A DNA stretch of 64,000 bases from positions 2,782,001 to 2,846,000 of the forward strand of contig CP087965.1 of NCBI GenBank assembly GCA_024703855.1, written 5' to 3'. The notes below the pieces were generated by a model. That model was not told where the DNA came from, searched no databases, and was given only the letters and a program-made list of their open reading frames with translations. This DNA is from Polaromonas sp. P2-4 (GTDB lineage: Bacteria > Pseudomonadota > Gammaproteobacteria > Burkholderiales > Burkholderiaceae_C). The first letter of the stretch is position 1, and the number at the start of each line of letters is the position of its first letter. Positions 31,199 through 41,515 of this stretch are shown one piece after another. The position numbers and the translations under genes were made by a program.

Positions 31199-32085
31199 CT
31201 ACTTCCGAGTGAGAATCCGTTCAGAACATTCAATAAAACTACGTATGGTCGGCAAGTAGTAAGCTGGATTCCATACCAACAGTGCAGGTGCAAGCACTTG
31301 TTCGCCGCCAATTCTCATGAACTTCACACCGTGTACACCCGAGCGAGCCAGCGTGCGGGGTACAAGAGAAACGCCAAGGCCATTTGCGACCATGGCCACA
31401 ATCGTTAACCATTGACGGGCCGCATGAATAGTTTTGGGGTGTATCCCCGCACGAGAGAAGATGGCGATCACGTTATCGTAGTTTGCGGGAGCCACATCCC
31501 GAGAAAACATCACAAAACGTTCCTCGATGAGTTGTATCAGATCGACAGTATCGCCCTGCGCATTGGGATGATCCTCGGGTAAGCAGAGCACAAACTCATC
31601 TTCACCCATGGGCAGCGATGCCAACTGGGGCGGAACTGTAGAAGCATTAACAAACCCAGCATGGATCTGACCGCGCAGTAGCTCATTCAACTGGTCTGCA
31701 CTCGACATCTCTCTCAGCATCACGTCTACGCCAGGTATTTCCGCATTGAACTGCTTGACAATGGCCGGAACCTCCCGGTAGATCAGCGAACCGGTCACGC
31801 CAATCTCAAGTCGTCCACGCATCCCCCTTGCGACGATTTTCGCCACATTCGAAGCCCGAGCCACTTGTTCCAAAATCTGACGCGCCTCGTCCAAGAAGGC
31901 AACGCCTGCCTGAGTCAGCTCGACATGCTTGCTATCGTGAATCAAGAGCTGAACCTCTAACTCCTCTTCCAGCGACTTGATGGCGCTGCTCAATGGCGGC
32001 TGAGTGATAGCCAGCTTGTTTGCTGCGCCCTGAAATGCAACTCCTCAGCCAGTACGACAAAGTAGCGAAGAAAGTGAAGCTTCAT
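31199..32085 (-). CDS. LysR-family regulator (frame break near the N-terminus)
   Basis: About 295 residues. The start MKLHFLRYFVVLAEELHF (ATG at 32085) is followed by a break near 32030, after which NKLAITQPPLSSAIKSLEEEL continues. The expected LysR motif HFGRAANKLA would need the A in TTCAGG removed and one GC added. The substrate domain (RGRLEIGVTGS, FVLCLPEDHP) is complete. It is divergent from the Bug gene at 32252, so it probably controls the CoA-dependent pathway downstream. Confidence 0.87.
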
Positions 32086-32251
32086 GTGTGAGAGAGTGAG
32101 TCAAGCTTGGTGTGAATTATCACCCAATGATTCACAAAAAGAATTGCTCTAGCCAAAAATAGGATTAGACGTGAATGATTGAAGTCCGGATGATGTGACC
32201 GCAGCCGCTGACGAGACGCTGCCAAATCACATTTACAACCGGAGACACTTC

Positions 32252-33214
32252 ATGAAAATCCTGCCTCGTGCCCTCACCCTGGTTTCCAGCTTGCTTGCTG
32301 CTTCGGCAGTCCTGAGCCAAACCTACCCCTCTGCTCCCGTAACGCTTGTAGTGCCGTTTGCAGCCGGCAGTGGAACCGATGCGGTGGCACGCATTATTGG
32401 AAAGAAGCTCAGTGAGCGCCTCAAGCAACCTGTTCTGATCGACAACAAGGCAGGTGCCAACGCCCAGATTGGCGCCCAGTTCGTGGCCAAGGGCAAGCCC
32501 GACGGCTACACGTTGTTGATGACGACCAATACATCACATTCCGCCAATCCCAGTCTGGTCAGCAATCTCAAGTACGACCCCATCAAGGATTTCACACCGG
32601 TAACCCGCGTTGGTGAACTTCCCTTTGCCTTGGTTGTCAACAAAAACGACCCTGCAAAGTCGCTCAAGGACTGGATCGATCAGGTCAAGCTCAACCCTGG
32701 GAAATTCTCTTACGCCACGCCGAACAGCACCTCCTTAGTGGCTTCTGAAACCATCAAGCGGATTGCTGGCCTGGATGTCGTTGGGATTCCCTACAAATCC
32801 AGTCCCCAAGCCCTCACCGATCTGATCGGCGGGTCAGTACAGATGTACGTCGTGGATCTTGGTTCGGGCATGGGCATGATCAAAGCAGGAAGCGTACGAG
32901 TTCTGGGCGTTACCACAAAAGAGCCCCTGAATGCGATACCAGGCGCACTTCCTATCGCCAAAGTGGTCCCCGGATTTGACTTGACATCCTGGAACGGCAT
33001 CTTCGGACCAGCTGGCATGCCCAAGCCTGTAGTGGACAAGCTGAACATGGAGCTGCAAGAGGTTCTGGCAGACAAGGAAGTACAGAAAGCACTGAGCCAG
33101 CTTGGCTTTGAGACCTGGCCGACCAAAACGCCGGAAGAGTTTGCCAAATACGTGGCTGACCAGCTCGCCCACTGGAGCACCCTCATCAAGCAGGCCGGCC
33201 TTCGTCCGGAATAA
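32252..33214 (+). CDS. Bug-family periplasmic solute-binding protein
   Basis: An intact 320-residue TctC-like protein: a signal peptide (LVSSLLAASAVLSQ), YPSAPVTLVVPFAAGSGTDAVAR, LIDNKAGANAQIG and IPYKSSPQALTDLIGG. Bug proteins capture carboxylates for TTT transporters; the transporter genes are absent here. GGAGACA precedes the ATG. It is the first gene of the run 32252-37788 and starts 2 bases before the CoA-transferase gene ends its leader, so a carboxylic acid substrate of the pathway is the likely ligand. Confidence 0.88.
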   Translation: MKILPRALTLVSSLLAASAVLSQTYPSAPVTLVVPFAAGSGTDAVARIIGKKLSERLKQPVLIDNKAGANAQIGAQFVAKGKPDGYTLLMTTNTSHSANPSLVSNLKYDPIKDFTPVTRVGELPFALVVNKNDPAKSLKDWIDQVKLNPGKFSYATPNSTSLVASETIKRIAGLDVVGIPYKSSPQALTDLIGGSVQMYVVDLGSGMGMIKAGSVRVLGVTTKEPLNAIPGALPIAKVVPGFDLTSWNGIFGPAGMPKPVVDKLNMELQEVLADKEVQKALSQLGFETWPTKTPEEFAKYVADQLAHWSTLIKQAGLRPE

Positions 33215-33216
33215 AC

Positions 33217-34445
33217 ATGACCGCTCAGTATTCAGCCTCCACCTCCGGTCCGCTGGCAGGTGTGAAGATTCTCGACCTGACCTCTGTCGTCATGGGGCCT
33301 TTTGCGACCCAGATCCTTGCCCAATTGGGCGCAGAGGTCATCAAGGTGGAGACCCCGGAAGGCGACAACATGCGTCATGTCGGCCCCATGAACCATGCCG
33401 GCATGGGACATATCTTCTTGCATGCCAACGCAGGCAAGAAAAGCATCGTCCTGAATCTCAAACATCCTGAAGGCCGTGAGGCCGCCTTGAAGATGGCAGA
33501 GGGGTGCGACGTGTTCATCAGCAATGTGCGACCACAGGCTCTAGCCAGGTTGGGGCTGGACTATGAGGCGGTACGTCAGCGCAACCCACGCATCATCCAT
33601 GTGAGTTGTTGCGGGTTTGATCAAGAGGGTCCAGATGCCGCCCGGCCTGCTTACGACGATCTGATTCAGGGCGCAACAGGTGTTCCATGGCTGATGGAGC
33701 AATATGGGGCGCCTGAGCCCGCGTATGCCCCCACCACGCTGGCAGATCGCGTGACGGGCTTGCACACCGTCTACGCCGTTACGGCTGCACTGTATGCCCG
33801 TAGCCAGTCGGGGAGTGGGTCAGTCCGTGGTGGTGCCGATGTTTGAAGCCATGGCCCAGTTCATCCTGGGTGATCACATGGCAGGTCTTACCTTCGAACC
33901 GCCGATTGGTAAACCCGGATACGCACGCCTGCTGACGCCACACCGCAAGCCTTATGTCACCAGCGATGGCATGTTGTGTGTCTTGATCTACAACGACAAG
34001 CACTGGAGAAGCTTCTTTGAAGCCATCGGCGAGTCCGATGGCCTGGGCCGCGATCCGCGCTTTGTCACTCACAGCGCGTGCGGCCAATATTGACGAGGTC
34101 TATGCGGAAGTCGCCCGCATCATGCACACCCGCACCACCGCGCAATGGCGAACATTGCTGGATGCTGCCGATGTACCAAACATGCCGATGAACAGTCCGG
34201 AAGATCTGTTGGTCAATCCACAACTGCGTGCCACGGGGTTTGTGAGTGACACCGTTCATCCGACCGAAGGACCGATGCACACACTCGCTCACCCTACGAA
34301 GTGGTCGGCCACGCCACCAGCGCGGAGCTTTTCGCCTGCTCCAAGGTTGGGTGAACACACCCGACAACTCCTGGAAGAAGCTGGCTACACCCCAGAGAGA
34401 ATCAACACCCTGATCGAACAGGGCGTCTGCCGCGCTGACGCCTGA
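33217..34445 (+). CDS. Class III (CaiB/BaiF) CoA-transferase (two frame breaks)
   Basis: About 408 residues: LAGVKILDLTSVVMGPFATQ, GAEVIKVETPEGD and the catalytic aspartate in PAYDDLIQGATG. Breaks at about 33811 (one extra G in a G run) and 34076 (AGCGCGTGC where AGCGCGCGTGC restores THSARAANI). These enzymes move CoA between an acyl-CoA donor and a carboxylate, here probably activating the acid that feeds the downstream dehydrogenase. Confidence 0.87.
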
Positions 34446-34458
34446 AAGGACTGACAAC

Positions 34459-34869
34459 ATGCAACAGAGTTACCTGGTTCGTACTGCAGATGTACCTGCC
34501 TATCAGCCGGCCAATCACCATCACACAAGCAATCAACGACTGATTGGTCCCGAGACCGTCGGGGCCCAGCAGATGGAGGTGTTGCTCGGAACGCTGCATA
34601 AAGGTGGCGGGGCCTTGCCCCATGCCCACCCTGGCATTGAACAGGCCTGCTACCTGCTGGAAGGAACAGCTCATGTCGAGGTGGCAGGCCAGTCTTTTGA
34701 TATGGCGCCAGGCGACACCTGTTTCTTCCCTGCCGACCAAATGCATGTCTTCACGGTCACCAGTGACACCCCCGTGAAGCTGCTGGTTATCTACAGCCCA
34801 CCCTACGGCGAATCGCCCGACAAAGTGATTCGACCCAACAACGCCATTTCGAACGGAGCTTCCCGATGA
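34459..34869 (+). CDS. Cupin-domain protein of the CoA pathway operon
   Basis: An intact 136-residue cupin: motif 1 PHAHPGIEQACYLLEG (H-x-H, E) and motif 2 PGDTCFFPADQMHVF. Stand-alone cupins of this kind often accompany catabolic operons without a known reaction. Its stop overlaps the ATG of the acyl-CoA dehydrogenase gene (ATGA), which supports co-translation. Confidence 0.83.
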   Translation: MQQSYLVRTADVPAYQPANHHHTSNQRLIGPETVGAQQMEVLLGTLHKGGGALPHAHPGIEQACYLLEGTAHVEVAGQSFDMAPGDTCFFPADQMHVFTVTSDTPVKLLVIYSPPYGESPDKVIRPNNAISNGASR

Positions 34870-36030
34870 ACTTTGCACTGACTCCTGACCAAGAACAAAT
34901 CCACGATGCCATTGAGCGTGTCTGTGCTCCATTCGATGCCGACTACTGGCTGCGCAAGGACCAGGAAGGCGGCTTCCCTAATGATTTCCACCGTGCGCTG
35001 GCTGATTCTGGCTGGCTGGGTATCGCCATGCCCGAGGAGTATGGTGGTGCAGGCCTGGGCATCAGTGAAGCGGCGCTCATGATGCACACCATTTCTGCGA
35101 CAGGTGCGGGTTTGTCTGGGGCATCTGCGGTTCACCTGAATATTTTTGGCCTGCACCCCGTCGTGGTGTTCGGCACCGATGAGCAAAAGCAGCGCTGGTT
35201 GCCGCCGCTGATTGCGGGCACGGACCGGGCCTGCTTCGGGGTGACCCGAACCCAATACCGGGCTGAACACCTTGAAGCTCAAGACGCGTGCGGTACGTGA
35301 CGGTGATCACTATGTAGTGCATGGGCAGAAAGTCTGGATCAGCACGGCCCAAGTGGCCAACAAGATCTTGCTGCTGGCTCGTACCACACCTATCGAAGAA
35401 TGCAAGGGCACCGAAGGTTTGAGCCTGTTCTACACCGATATGGATCGCAGCAAAGTTGAAGTCCGGGAAATTGAAAAACTGGGTCGCAAGTGCGTGGACT
35501 CCAACCAGGTGTTCATTGACGGTCTGCGCATCCCCGTGGAAGATCGTGTGGGAGAGGAAGGTAAAGGTTTCAGCTACATTTTGCATGGTCTGAACCCAGA
35601 GCGCATCCTGATCGCCAGTGAGGCCGTCGGGTTGGGTCGCGCAGCATTAAAGCGCGCAGCAGGTTATGCCAATGAGCGCGAAGTGTTTGGTCGCCCGATT
35701 GGTCAAAACCAAGGCATCCAGCACCCTTTGGCCAAATCCTGGATGGAGCTTGAGGCCGCTGACTTGATGGTCCAGAAGGCAGCGTGGCTGTATGACCAGC
35801 ATTTGCCATGCGCCGCCGAAGCAAACAGCGCGAAGTACCTTGCGGCAGAAGCCTGCTACCACGCTTGCGAAAATGCCATCTTCACCCATGGTGGCATGGG
35901 CTACGCGAAGGAATACCACGTGGAGCGGTATCTGCGTGAGTCCTGGATCCCCCGCCTGGCACCCGTGAGTCCCCAACTGATCCTGTGCTTCATCGCCGAA
36001 AAAGTGCTCGGCTTGCCCAAGTCTTACTGA
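34866..36030 (+). CDS. Acyl-CoA dehydrogenase (one frame break)
   Basis: An FAD-dependent acyl-CoA dehydrogenase of about 388 residues: the N-terminal helical domain, the GIAMPEEYGGAGLG segment, FGVTEPNTG (after removing one extra C near 35251), KVWIST and HGGMGYAKEYHVERY. The C-terminal tail RLAPVSPQ lacks the YEGT motif seen in many fatty acyl-CoA dehydrogenases, which points to a specialised substrate. It would introduce the double bond hydrated by the next gene product. Confidence 0.87.
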
Positions 36031-36045
36031 GTCCAGGAGGCACAC

Positions 36046-36847
36046 ATGTCGATGAACTTTCAGGATCTGGAATTGGAAATTCAAGGTCAGGTGGCCACGG
36101 TATGGCTGAATCGGCCTGCCGTTCGCAACGCCCTGGACGAAGTGCTCATATCGGAGATCACTCAAGCGATCAACCACTTGGAAAGGGACGATGCCATTCG
36201 TGTGTTGGTTCTGGCGGGGAGAGGCAAAGCCTTTTGTGCGGGAGCTGATCTGAACTGGATGAAGCGAATGGCTGGGTACAGCGCCGAGCAAAACCAGACC
36301 GACGCCATGGGACTGGCCACCATGCTGAAAACACTCAAGCAGGTCGCCAAGCCCACCATCGCCCGGGTCCACGGCGCAGCCTATGCGGGAGGCATGGGCC
36401 TGGCGTCCGCTTGCGATGTGGTGGTGGCAGAGCCAACTGCCGAATTCTGCCTCTCTGAGGTACGAATCGGTTTGATTCCAGCCACCATTTCACCCTACGT
36501 TATCCAGGCATTGGGCATTCAGGCGGCCAAACGGTACATGCTCACGGCAGAGCGCATCAGCGCAAAGGAAGCCCATCGCCTGGGATTTGTGCAGGAGTTG
36601 TGCGAAGACGGCGCCATCGACGCAGCCATAGCGCAGATCTCGCAAGCATTGATAGCCGGTGGTCCCATGGCGCTGGCTCAGACGAAGGCCTTGATGGCGA
36701 CGGTCGTGAACCGTTCCCTGGATGACGAACTGATCAGCGAAACCGCCGGTCTGATCGCCAAGGTCAGGGCGTCCGGCGAGGGACACGAGGGTGTGTCGTC
36801 TTTTTGGAAAAGCGTAAACCCGCTTGGGTGACATCTACCCATTGATG
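36046..36847 (+). CDS. Enoyl-CoA hydratase, methylglutaconyl-CoA hydratase type (C-terminal frame break)
   Basis: A crotonase-fold protein of about 267 residues: oxyanion-hole segments GKAFCAGADLNWMKRM and HGAAYAGGMGLASACD, and an acidic residue in SEVRIGLIPA. The literal reading ends SSFWKSVNPLG at 36831. One more T in the run of five at 36799-36803 would give SSFLEKRKPAWV and a stop near 36847, which is the normal C-terminus of the LiuC-like group, so I use that end. It lies next to an HMG-CoA lyase, as expected for 3-methylglutaconyl-CoA hydration. Confidence 0.85.
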
Positions 36848-36873
36848 CAGTGATTTTGAGGATGTACTGATAT

Positions 36874-37788
36874 ATGAAATCAAGCGTGAAGATCGTGGAG
36901 GTCGGGCCACGTGACGGCCTCCAAAACGAGGTCAAAGTCGTCCCGACAGCGATGAAGCTGGACCTGATAGAGCGTCTGGCAAAGGCGGGATTGAAAAATA
37001 TCGAGGCCACTTCATTCGTGTCTCCCAAGTGGGTTCCGCAGATGGGGGATCACATCCAGATGATGAGTGGGCTCAAGCGGTATCCGGGTGTTTCCTATCC
37101 AGTGTTGACCCCCAACTTGAAGGGCTTTGAGGCTGCAACGCAAAGCGGCGCAACAGAAGTGGCGGTCTTCGCCGCAGCCTCCGAGACGTTCTCAGGCCGG
37201 AACATCAACTGTTCCATCGCCGAGTCACTTGAACGCTTTGAACCCGTGATGCAAAGCGCTCAGAGTCTTGGCATCAAGGTGCGGGGTTATGTATCTTGTG
37301 TGGCTGGGTGCCCGTACGAAGGAAAAGTAGACCCTGAACGTGTGGCCGATGTGGCCGGGCGTCTGTTCAATATGGGGTGCTACGAAGTCTCCCTGGGCGA
37401 CACGATTGGCATCGGTACTCCCGTGGGCGTCCAGAAGATGCTCGAATCTGTGGCGAAGCGGGTTCCTGTCTCGGCATTGGCCGGCCATTACCACGACACC
37501 TACGGTATGGCGTTAATGAACATCTATGCCTCGTACCAATTCGGCGTCAGGGTGTTTGACAGTTCGGTGAGTGGTTTAGGCGGATGCCCTTATGCCAAAG
37601 GAGCCAGCGGCAATGTTGCCACTGAAGACGTTGTGTTCCTGATGAACAGTCTTGGTGCCAACACTGGGGTTGACCTGGAAAAGCTTGTAGATGCTTCGGC
37701 ATGGATTTCCACGTTACTGAATAGGGTGCCGAACTCGAAGGTAACACGCGCCATATTGGCCAAGCGTGTACCTGAAGCGCTGTCCTGA
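36874..37788 (+). CDS. Hydroxymethylglutaryl-CoA lyase
   Basis: An intact 304-residue TIM-barrel lyase that splits HMG-CoA into acetyl-CoA and acetoacetate. [28 protein letters not shown] (metal histidines) and the catalytic cysteine in [19 protein letters not shown] are all present. It is the last gene of the CoA pathway run. It could accept a related 3-hydroxy-3-alkylglutaryl-CoA, but the motifs are those of true HMG-CoA lyases. Confidence 0.93.
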   Translation: MKSSVKIVEVGPRDGLQNEVKVVPTAMKLDLIERLAKAGLKNIEATSFVSPKWVPQMGDHIQMMSGLKRYPGVSYPVLTPNLKGFEAATQSGATEVAVFAAASETFSGRNINCSIAESLERFEPVMQSAQSLGIKVRGYVSCVAGCPYEGKVDPERVADVAGRLFNMGCYEVSLGDTIGIGTPVGVQKMLESVAKRVPVSALAGHYHDTYGMALMNIYASYQFGVRVFDSSVSGLGGCPYAKGASGNVATEDVVFLMNSLGANTGVDLEKLVDASAWISTLLNRVPNSKVTRAILAKRVPEALS

Positions 37789-37925
37789 CGCATCACGAAC
37801 GGCCTGCGCGGAGCATATGATGCAAAACTCGGTTTGGCCCTTGCTGTTTGTATGCCAACCGCTATCAAAAAAATAGTAATTGCGGCGCCCGGCACCGGGG
37901 TTGTCGGCCAGCGGCCACATGGATC

Positions 37926-39640
37926 TCAGGCAGGCAAGGGCCCCATCAGCCGCACGACCGGGTAGCGCATCCATTCAGGTTCTTCAAAGCGCTTGCCGTT
38001 GGCATAAATAAAACCCAACACGGCCCTCTGGTCTGATAACAACGCCGGGTTCTGCGCCTTCCATTGCTCAAACCTGGCGCGCAACTCCGGCTCATCGCGC
38101 AGCATCTCCAGCGCCGTGTCTTCAAACACATAGTGTGAAAAAGCCTCTTTCTTTTCCAGCACGCTGTTAAAAAATCCCCATCTGAAAAAGCTGTCATGCG
38201 CTTGCGGCTCCAGCGTTTCAACGGCGTAGCGGGCGTTGGCTTGGTCAAGCGGCACGAGGTAGTCGCCAGCACGCGCGTGCAGGGTCGCGGTCTGCGTGCT
38301 CAGCTCAATCTGCTCGTGAAACATGTGGCCTTCATACGCCTGAGCCCGCGGGGTGGCCGATTTGATGCGATAGACCTCGGCTTGCAATGTTTGGTCAGCT
38401 GCCAGGCGCTGCAGTTGCACCTTGTTCCATTGCAGGCGTTCAATCACCTCGCGCCATGCCTGGGGTATGAGGTAAGCCTTGGGCGCTGAAACCACCACCG
38501 CCTCGGCAAAGTGCTTGTACCAGGCAATGTCTTTTTCCCACGGCTGGCTGCGGTCATACGACAGGCGCTGGTAATTGCCCAGCTTGCTGGGGCTGTAAAC
38601 GGCTTGGTAGCCCTTGAATCGAAAGGTGGACGGGTTGCTGCGATCAACTTTCCATTGCACCGGCCATTGCGACTTTTGCGCCGCCGCCTGTTTGGCCTGC
38701 CGGCGCAATGACTGAATCTTTGCCGCATGCGCAACGGTGAAGGCCAGCACCGTCTCCAGCAGCGCGTGCATGGACGCATAGCGGTCAGCGAAGGGCTTGA
38801 GCATGTGGGTCTCGGGCATAAACCCAATGGTGTGATGCAAGGCCGCATAGCCGGTGGAAAAGCGCGGCACTTCCAGAAAATCTTCAATGCCGCCGTCCGG
38901 TGTTTCACCCACGCAGTTCACGTAAGGGCAGGTCGGCCAGTTGCGCTCGGCCATGCGCTCGTAAATAGCCGGCAGCATGGTGTCCCGCAAGAACGGCCCC
39001 AGCCCAGCGCCCAGCTTGTCGGCCTGCGTCTGGATCAGCGTCATGGTGTAGCTGTAGTCGGCGCCGTTGGAGGTGTGCGTGTCCACCATCACATCCGGGT
39101 CCCAGGCGGTAAAAAACTGGTTGAACACCTGCGCCGCCAGGCTGTCGCATTTGATGAAGTCACGGTTCAAATCAAGGTGGCGGCCATTGGCCCTGAAGCC
39201 GAACGACTCGGGGCCGAGCTGGTTCACGCGAGAGCTGTTCTGGCGATTCAGGCAACCATCCACGTTGTACACGGGGATGAATAAAAACACCGTATCGCCC
39301 AGCGCCGCCAGCTTCTCGGGCTGGCAACACAAGTCGCGCACCAGTGCCATGCAGGCATCAATACCTTCGGGCTCGCCGGGGTGAATGCCGTTGTTGTTGA
39401 AAAACACGGGGCGGCCCCGCGTTTGAGCTGTTCGCGCTCAAACACACCATCGGCCGTCACCACACCGGCATGCATGGGAATGCCGTTGTCAGATACGCCA
39501 ATCTGTGTGAACTGCAAAACGCCAGGAAAGCGCGCGGCCAGCGCCTCATAAAACGCAATGCATTGCGCCCAGCTGGTGGTCTGGTTTTGATTGCCAGTTT
39601 CAAAAGGCGTGGGGTAGGCGTTTTGCAGGCTGGTTGTCAT
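37926..39640 (-). CDS. M14-family zinc carboxypeptidase (one frame break)
   Basis: About 570 residues. The N-terminus (to KRG) and the remainder from FFNNNGIHPGEPEG lie in different frames. One more G in the run near 39411 joins them as GGRPVFFNNNG. Zinc ligands are HPGE (H, E) and the later histidine region; LDLNRDF and DTHTSNGADYSY match the family. No signal peptide, so it is probably cytoplasmic. The neighbours do not show a pathway. Confidence 0.8.
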
Positions 39641-39675
39641 GGCGGCGGTGAGTGGCTGAATGAGTCGGCAGAAGT

Positions 39676-39735
39676 TTATGCCGAAAAAATCTTGCCCGGA
39701 TCATGATGTTTTACGGCTCCAGCGCGCTTCGGGCG
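39676..39735 (-). pseudogene. 3'-end remnant of an FAD-linked oxidase gene
   Basis: The minus strand reads ALEP, NIM and PGKIFSA with two small frame slips, the C-terminal signature ALDPKNIMNPGKIF of GlcD-type FAD oxidases. It is nearly identical over about 27 bases to the 3' end of the oxidase gene at 63873. Only the last 20 codons remain. The adjacent plus-strand bases 39735-39822 read as an unrelated C-terminal fragment ending ELLYLAE that I do not recognise. Confidence 0.55.
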
Positions 39736-39854
39736 TGCTGGCCCATTCAAAGGCATTGCATTACGGCACCCACGCCTACGACAACTGGGACGACCACGAG
39801 CTGCTGTACCTGGCTGAGTAGGGAGATACTGCAAACCCCCGTATTCTGGCTGGC

Positions 39855-40901
39855 ATGAATCCATACTACGACCCCGGCAAGCCGCATCATCGCCCACAAG
39901 GTTTTCAGAACGTCCACACCGAGTTCACGCCGAAAAGCCTGGCGGATGTGCTGCGCTGGCGCTGGGACGCGTCGCGCCGGGGCTTGCCGCCACCGCCGCA
40001 GGCGCCCATCCCCAGGCTTGCACCCGACCTCGACTTTCTGCACCGCAACGCCAGGGCGGCGGCCCAGATGCAGCCAGCGGTCACCTGGATAGGCCATGCG
40101 ACGGTGATGGCGCAACTGGGCGGGCTGACCTTGCTGACCGACCCGATCTTCTCGGAGCGCGCCTCACCGGTGTCCTTCATGGGCCCAAAACGCCATCAGC
40201 CACCTGGCCTCCCGGTGCGTGATTTGCCGCATGTGGATCTGGTCCTGGCCTCGCACAACCACTATGACCATCTGGATGAAGCGTCGGTGGACGCGCTGAA
40301 CCGGCAGCCCGGCGGCCCGCCCTTGTTCATCGTGCCGCTCGGCCTCAAGTCCTGGCTGGCGGGGCGCGGTATTCGCAACGCCGTGGAACTGGACTGGTGG
40401 CAAAGCCACATGCTGCAGGGGCCCAGTGGCGACGTGGAGGTCATGCTGGTGCCGGCGCAACATTGGTCGGCGCGCGGGTTGACCGACCGGATGGCAACGC
40501 CGTGGGTCGGCTTTGCCGTCTTCGCGCAGGACTGCCACCTCTTTTATGCGGGCGACACGGGCTACTCGCGGGACTTCACCGACATGCGCACACGCTTCGC
40601 GCAGCGGCAAAGGCCGGAGCAGGGCGGCGGTTTCGACATTGCCTTGCTCCCCCTTGGGTCCTATGAGCCGCGCTGGTTCATGGCGACGCAACATGTGAAT
40701 GTAGAAGAAGCGATCAAGATCCACCGTGACCTCGGGGCGAAGCAGTCGCTCGGTGTGCACTGGGGAACGTTTGAGCTGACAGACGAGGCGCTGGACGAGC
40801 CGCCCAGAGTCTTGGCGGCTGAGCGTCACGCCCAGGGCATGCCGGACGAAGAGTTCTTTGTGATGGCGGTTGGCGAGACGCGTGTACTCAAGCCTCGTTA
40901 A
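39855..40901 (+). CDS. Metallo-beta-lactamase-fold hydrolase, NAPE-PLD/UlaG-like
   Basis: An intact 348-residue protein with the metal-binding motif SHNHYDHLD, a second histidine in PAQHWSARG, the bridging aspartate in YAGDTGYS and a late histidine in GVHWGTFEL. The N-terminal PYYDPGKPHHRPQGFQN region is typical of NAPE-PLD-like bacterial hydrolases, often outer-membrane-lipid or phosphodiester related, but the substrate is unknown. No signal peptide is obvious. Confidence 0.86.
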   Translation: MNPYYDPGKPHHRPQGFQNVHTEFTPKSLADVLRWRWDASRRGLPPPPQAPIPRLAPDLDFLHRNARAAAQMQPAVTWIGHATVMAQLGGLTLLTDPIFSERASPVSFMGPKRHQPPGLPVRDLPHVDLVLASHNHYDHLDEASVDALNRQPGGPPLFIVPLGLKSWLAGRGIRNAVELDWWQSHMLQGPSGDVEVMLVPAQHWSARGLTDRMATPWVGFAVFAQDCHLFYAGDTGYSRDFTDMRTRFAQRQRPEQGGGFDIALLPLGSYEPRWFMATQHVNVEEAIKIHRDLGAKQSLGVHWGTFELTDEALDEPPRVLAAERHAQGMPDEEFFVMAVGETRVLKPR

Positions 40902-40986
40902 CGCAGCTGACTACGTTGCATGGGGTCGTCCGAGCGTGTGCATCAAGGGGCAGGTCAAGACTGCTATGGATAGCTTTACATAGCAG

Positions 40987-41368
40987 TCTCTACGCATAGA
41001 TCTCAACTAGGAATAGTTCGTCCTGGCGCCCTGGCGTTGATGCAGGTGTGGCGCGGCGGTACGCGGGGAGCACCTTCGAAGTACTAGACATAGTTGCGGC
41101 GACCGTGTGCAGTGGTAGTCCCACTTCAGGAGACCGCCATGGGCATCTCGTTCACCGAGGCCGACCTCAGCGATGAAGGAGAAGGTGCTCGCACGGCTTG
41201 AAGCGCCGGACACCAAGTTACGGAGGTTCCGCGCGCCGGACTCGTTGATGCGGTTCTTGCAAGCGCTGGGACTATGTATAGAATTCGCCGGCCCCTCGCT
41301 TCCAGCCATGGGGGCTGGCGTCGTTCGTCGTGCGGCAACTATTCCTAGTTGAGATCTATGCGTAGAGA
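40987..41368. mobile_element. MITE-like element 1 with perfect 32-bp inverted repeats
   Basis: Bases 40987-41018 are the exact reverse complement of 41337-41368. The 318-base interior holds a short plus-strand frame from 41173 (MKEKVLARLEAP, FRAPDSLMRFLQAL) that resembles the start of a transposon-borne recombinase and ends inside the right repeat. This is the structure of a non-autonomous, internally deleted element. No clear target-site duplication of four or more bases is seen. Confidence 0.78.
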
Positions 41369-41515
41369 TTGTGAGCCGGCATTCAAAATTTCCGAGTGGC
41401 CGTCGGCTTCGTACGCTAAGCGCCCGTTAATGCGTGAATACGGGGACTCGAGGTTAGGCTCCCGACGGCATGACCCATCTATGAAGGGCGGCAATCGAGA
41501 GCGGCGTATATCCAG

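Noticed and set aside
33217..37788. Leucine/isovalerate degradation (liu) operon
   Set aside because: The methylcrotonyl-CoA carboxylase subunits are absent and a CoA-transferase is present instead, so another entry substrate is more likely.
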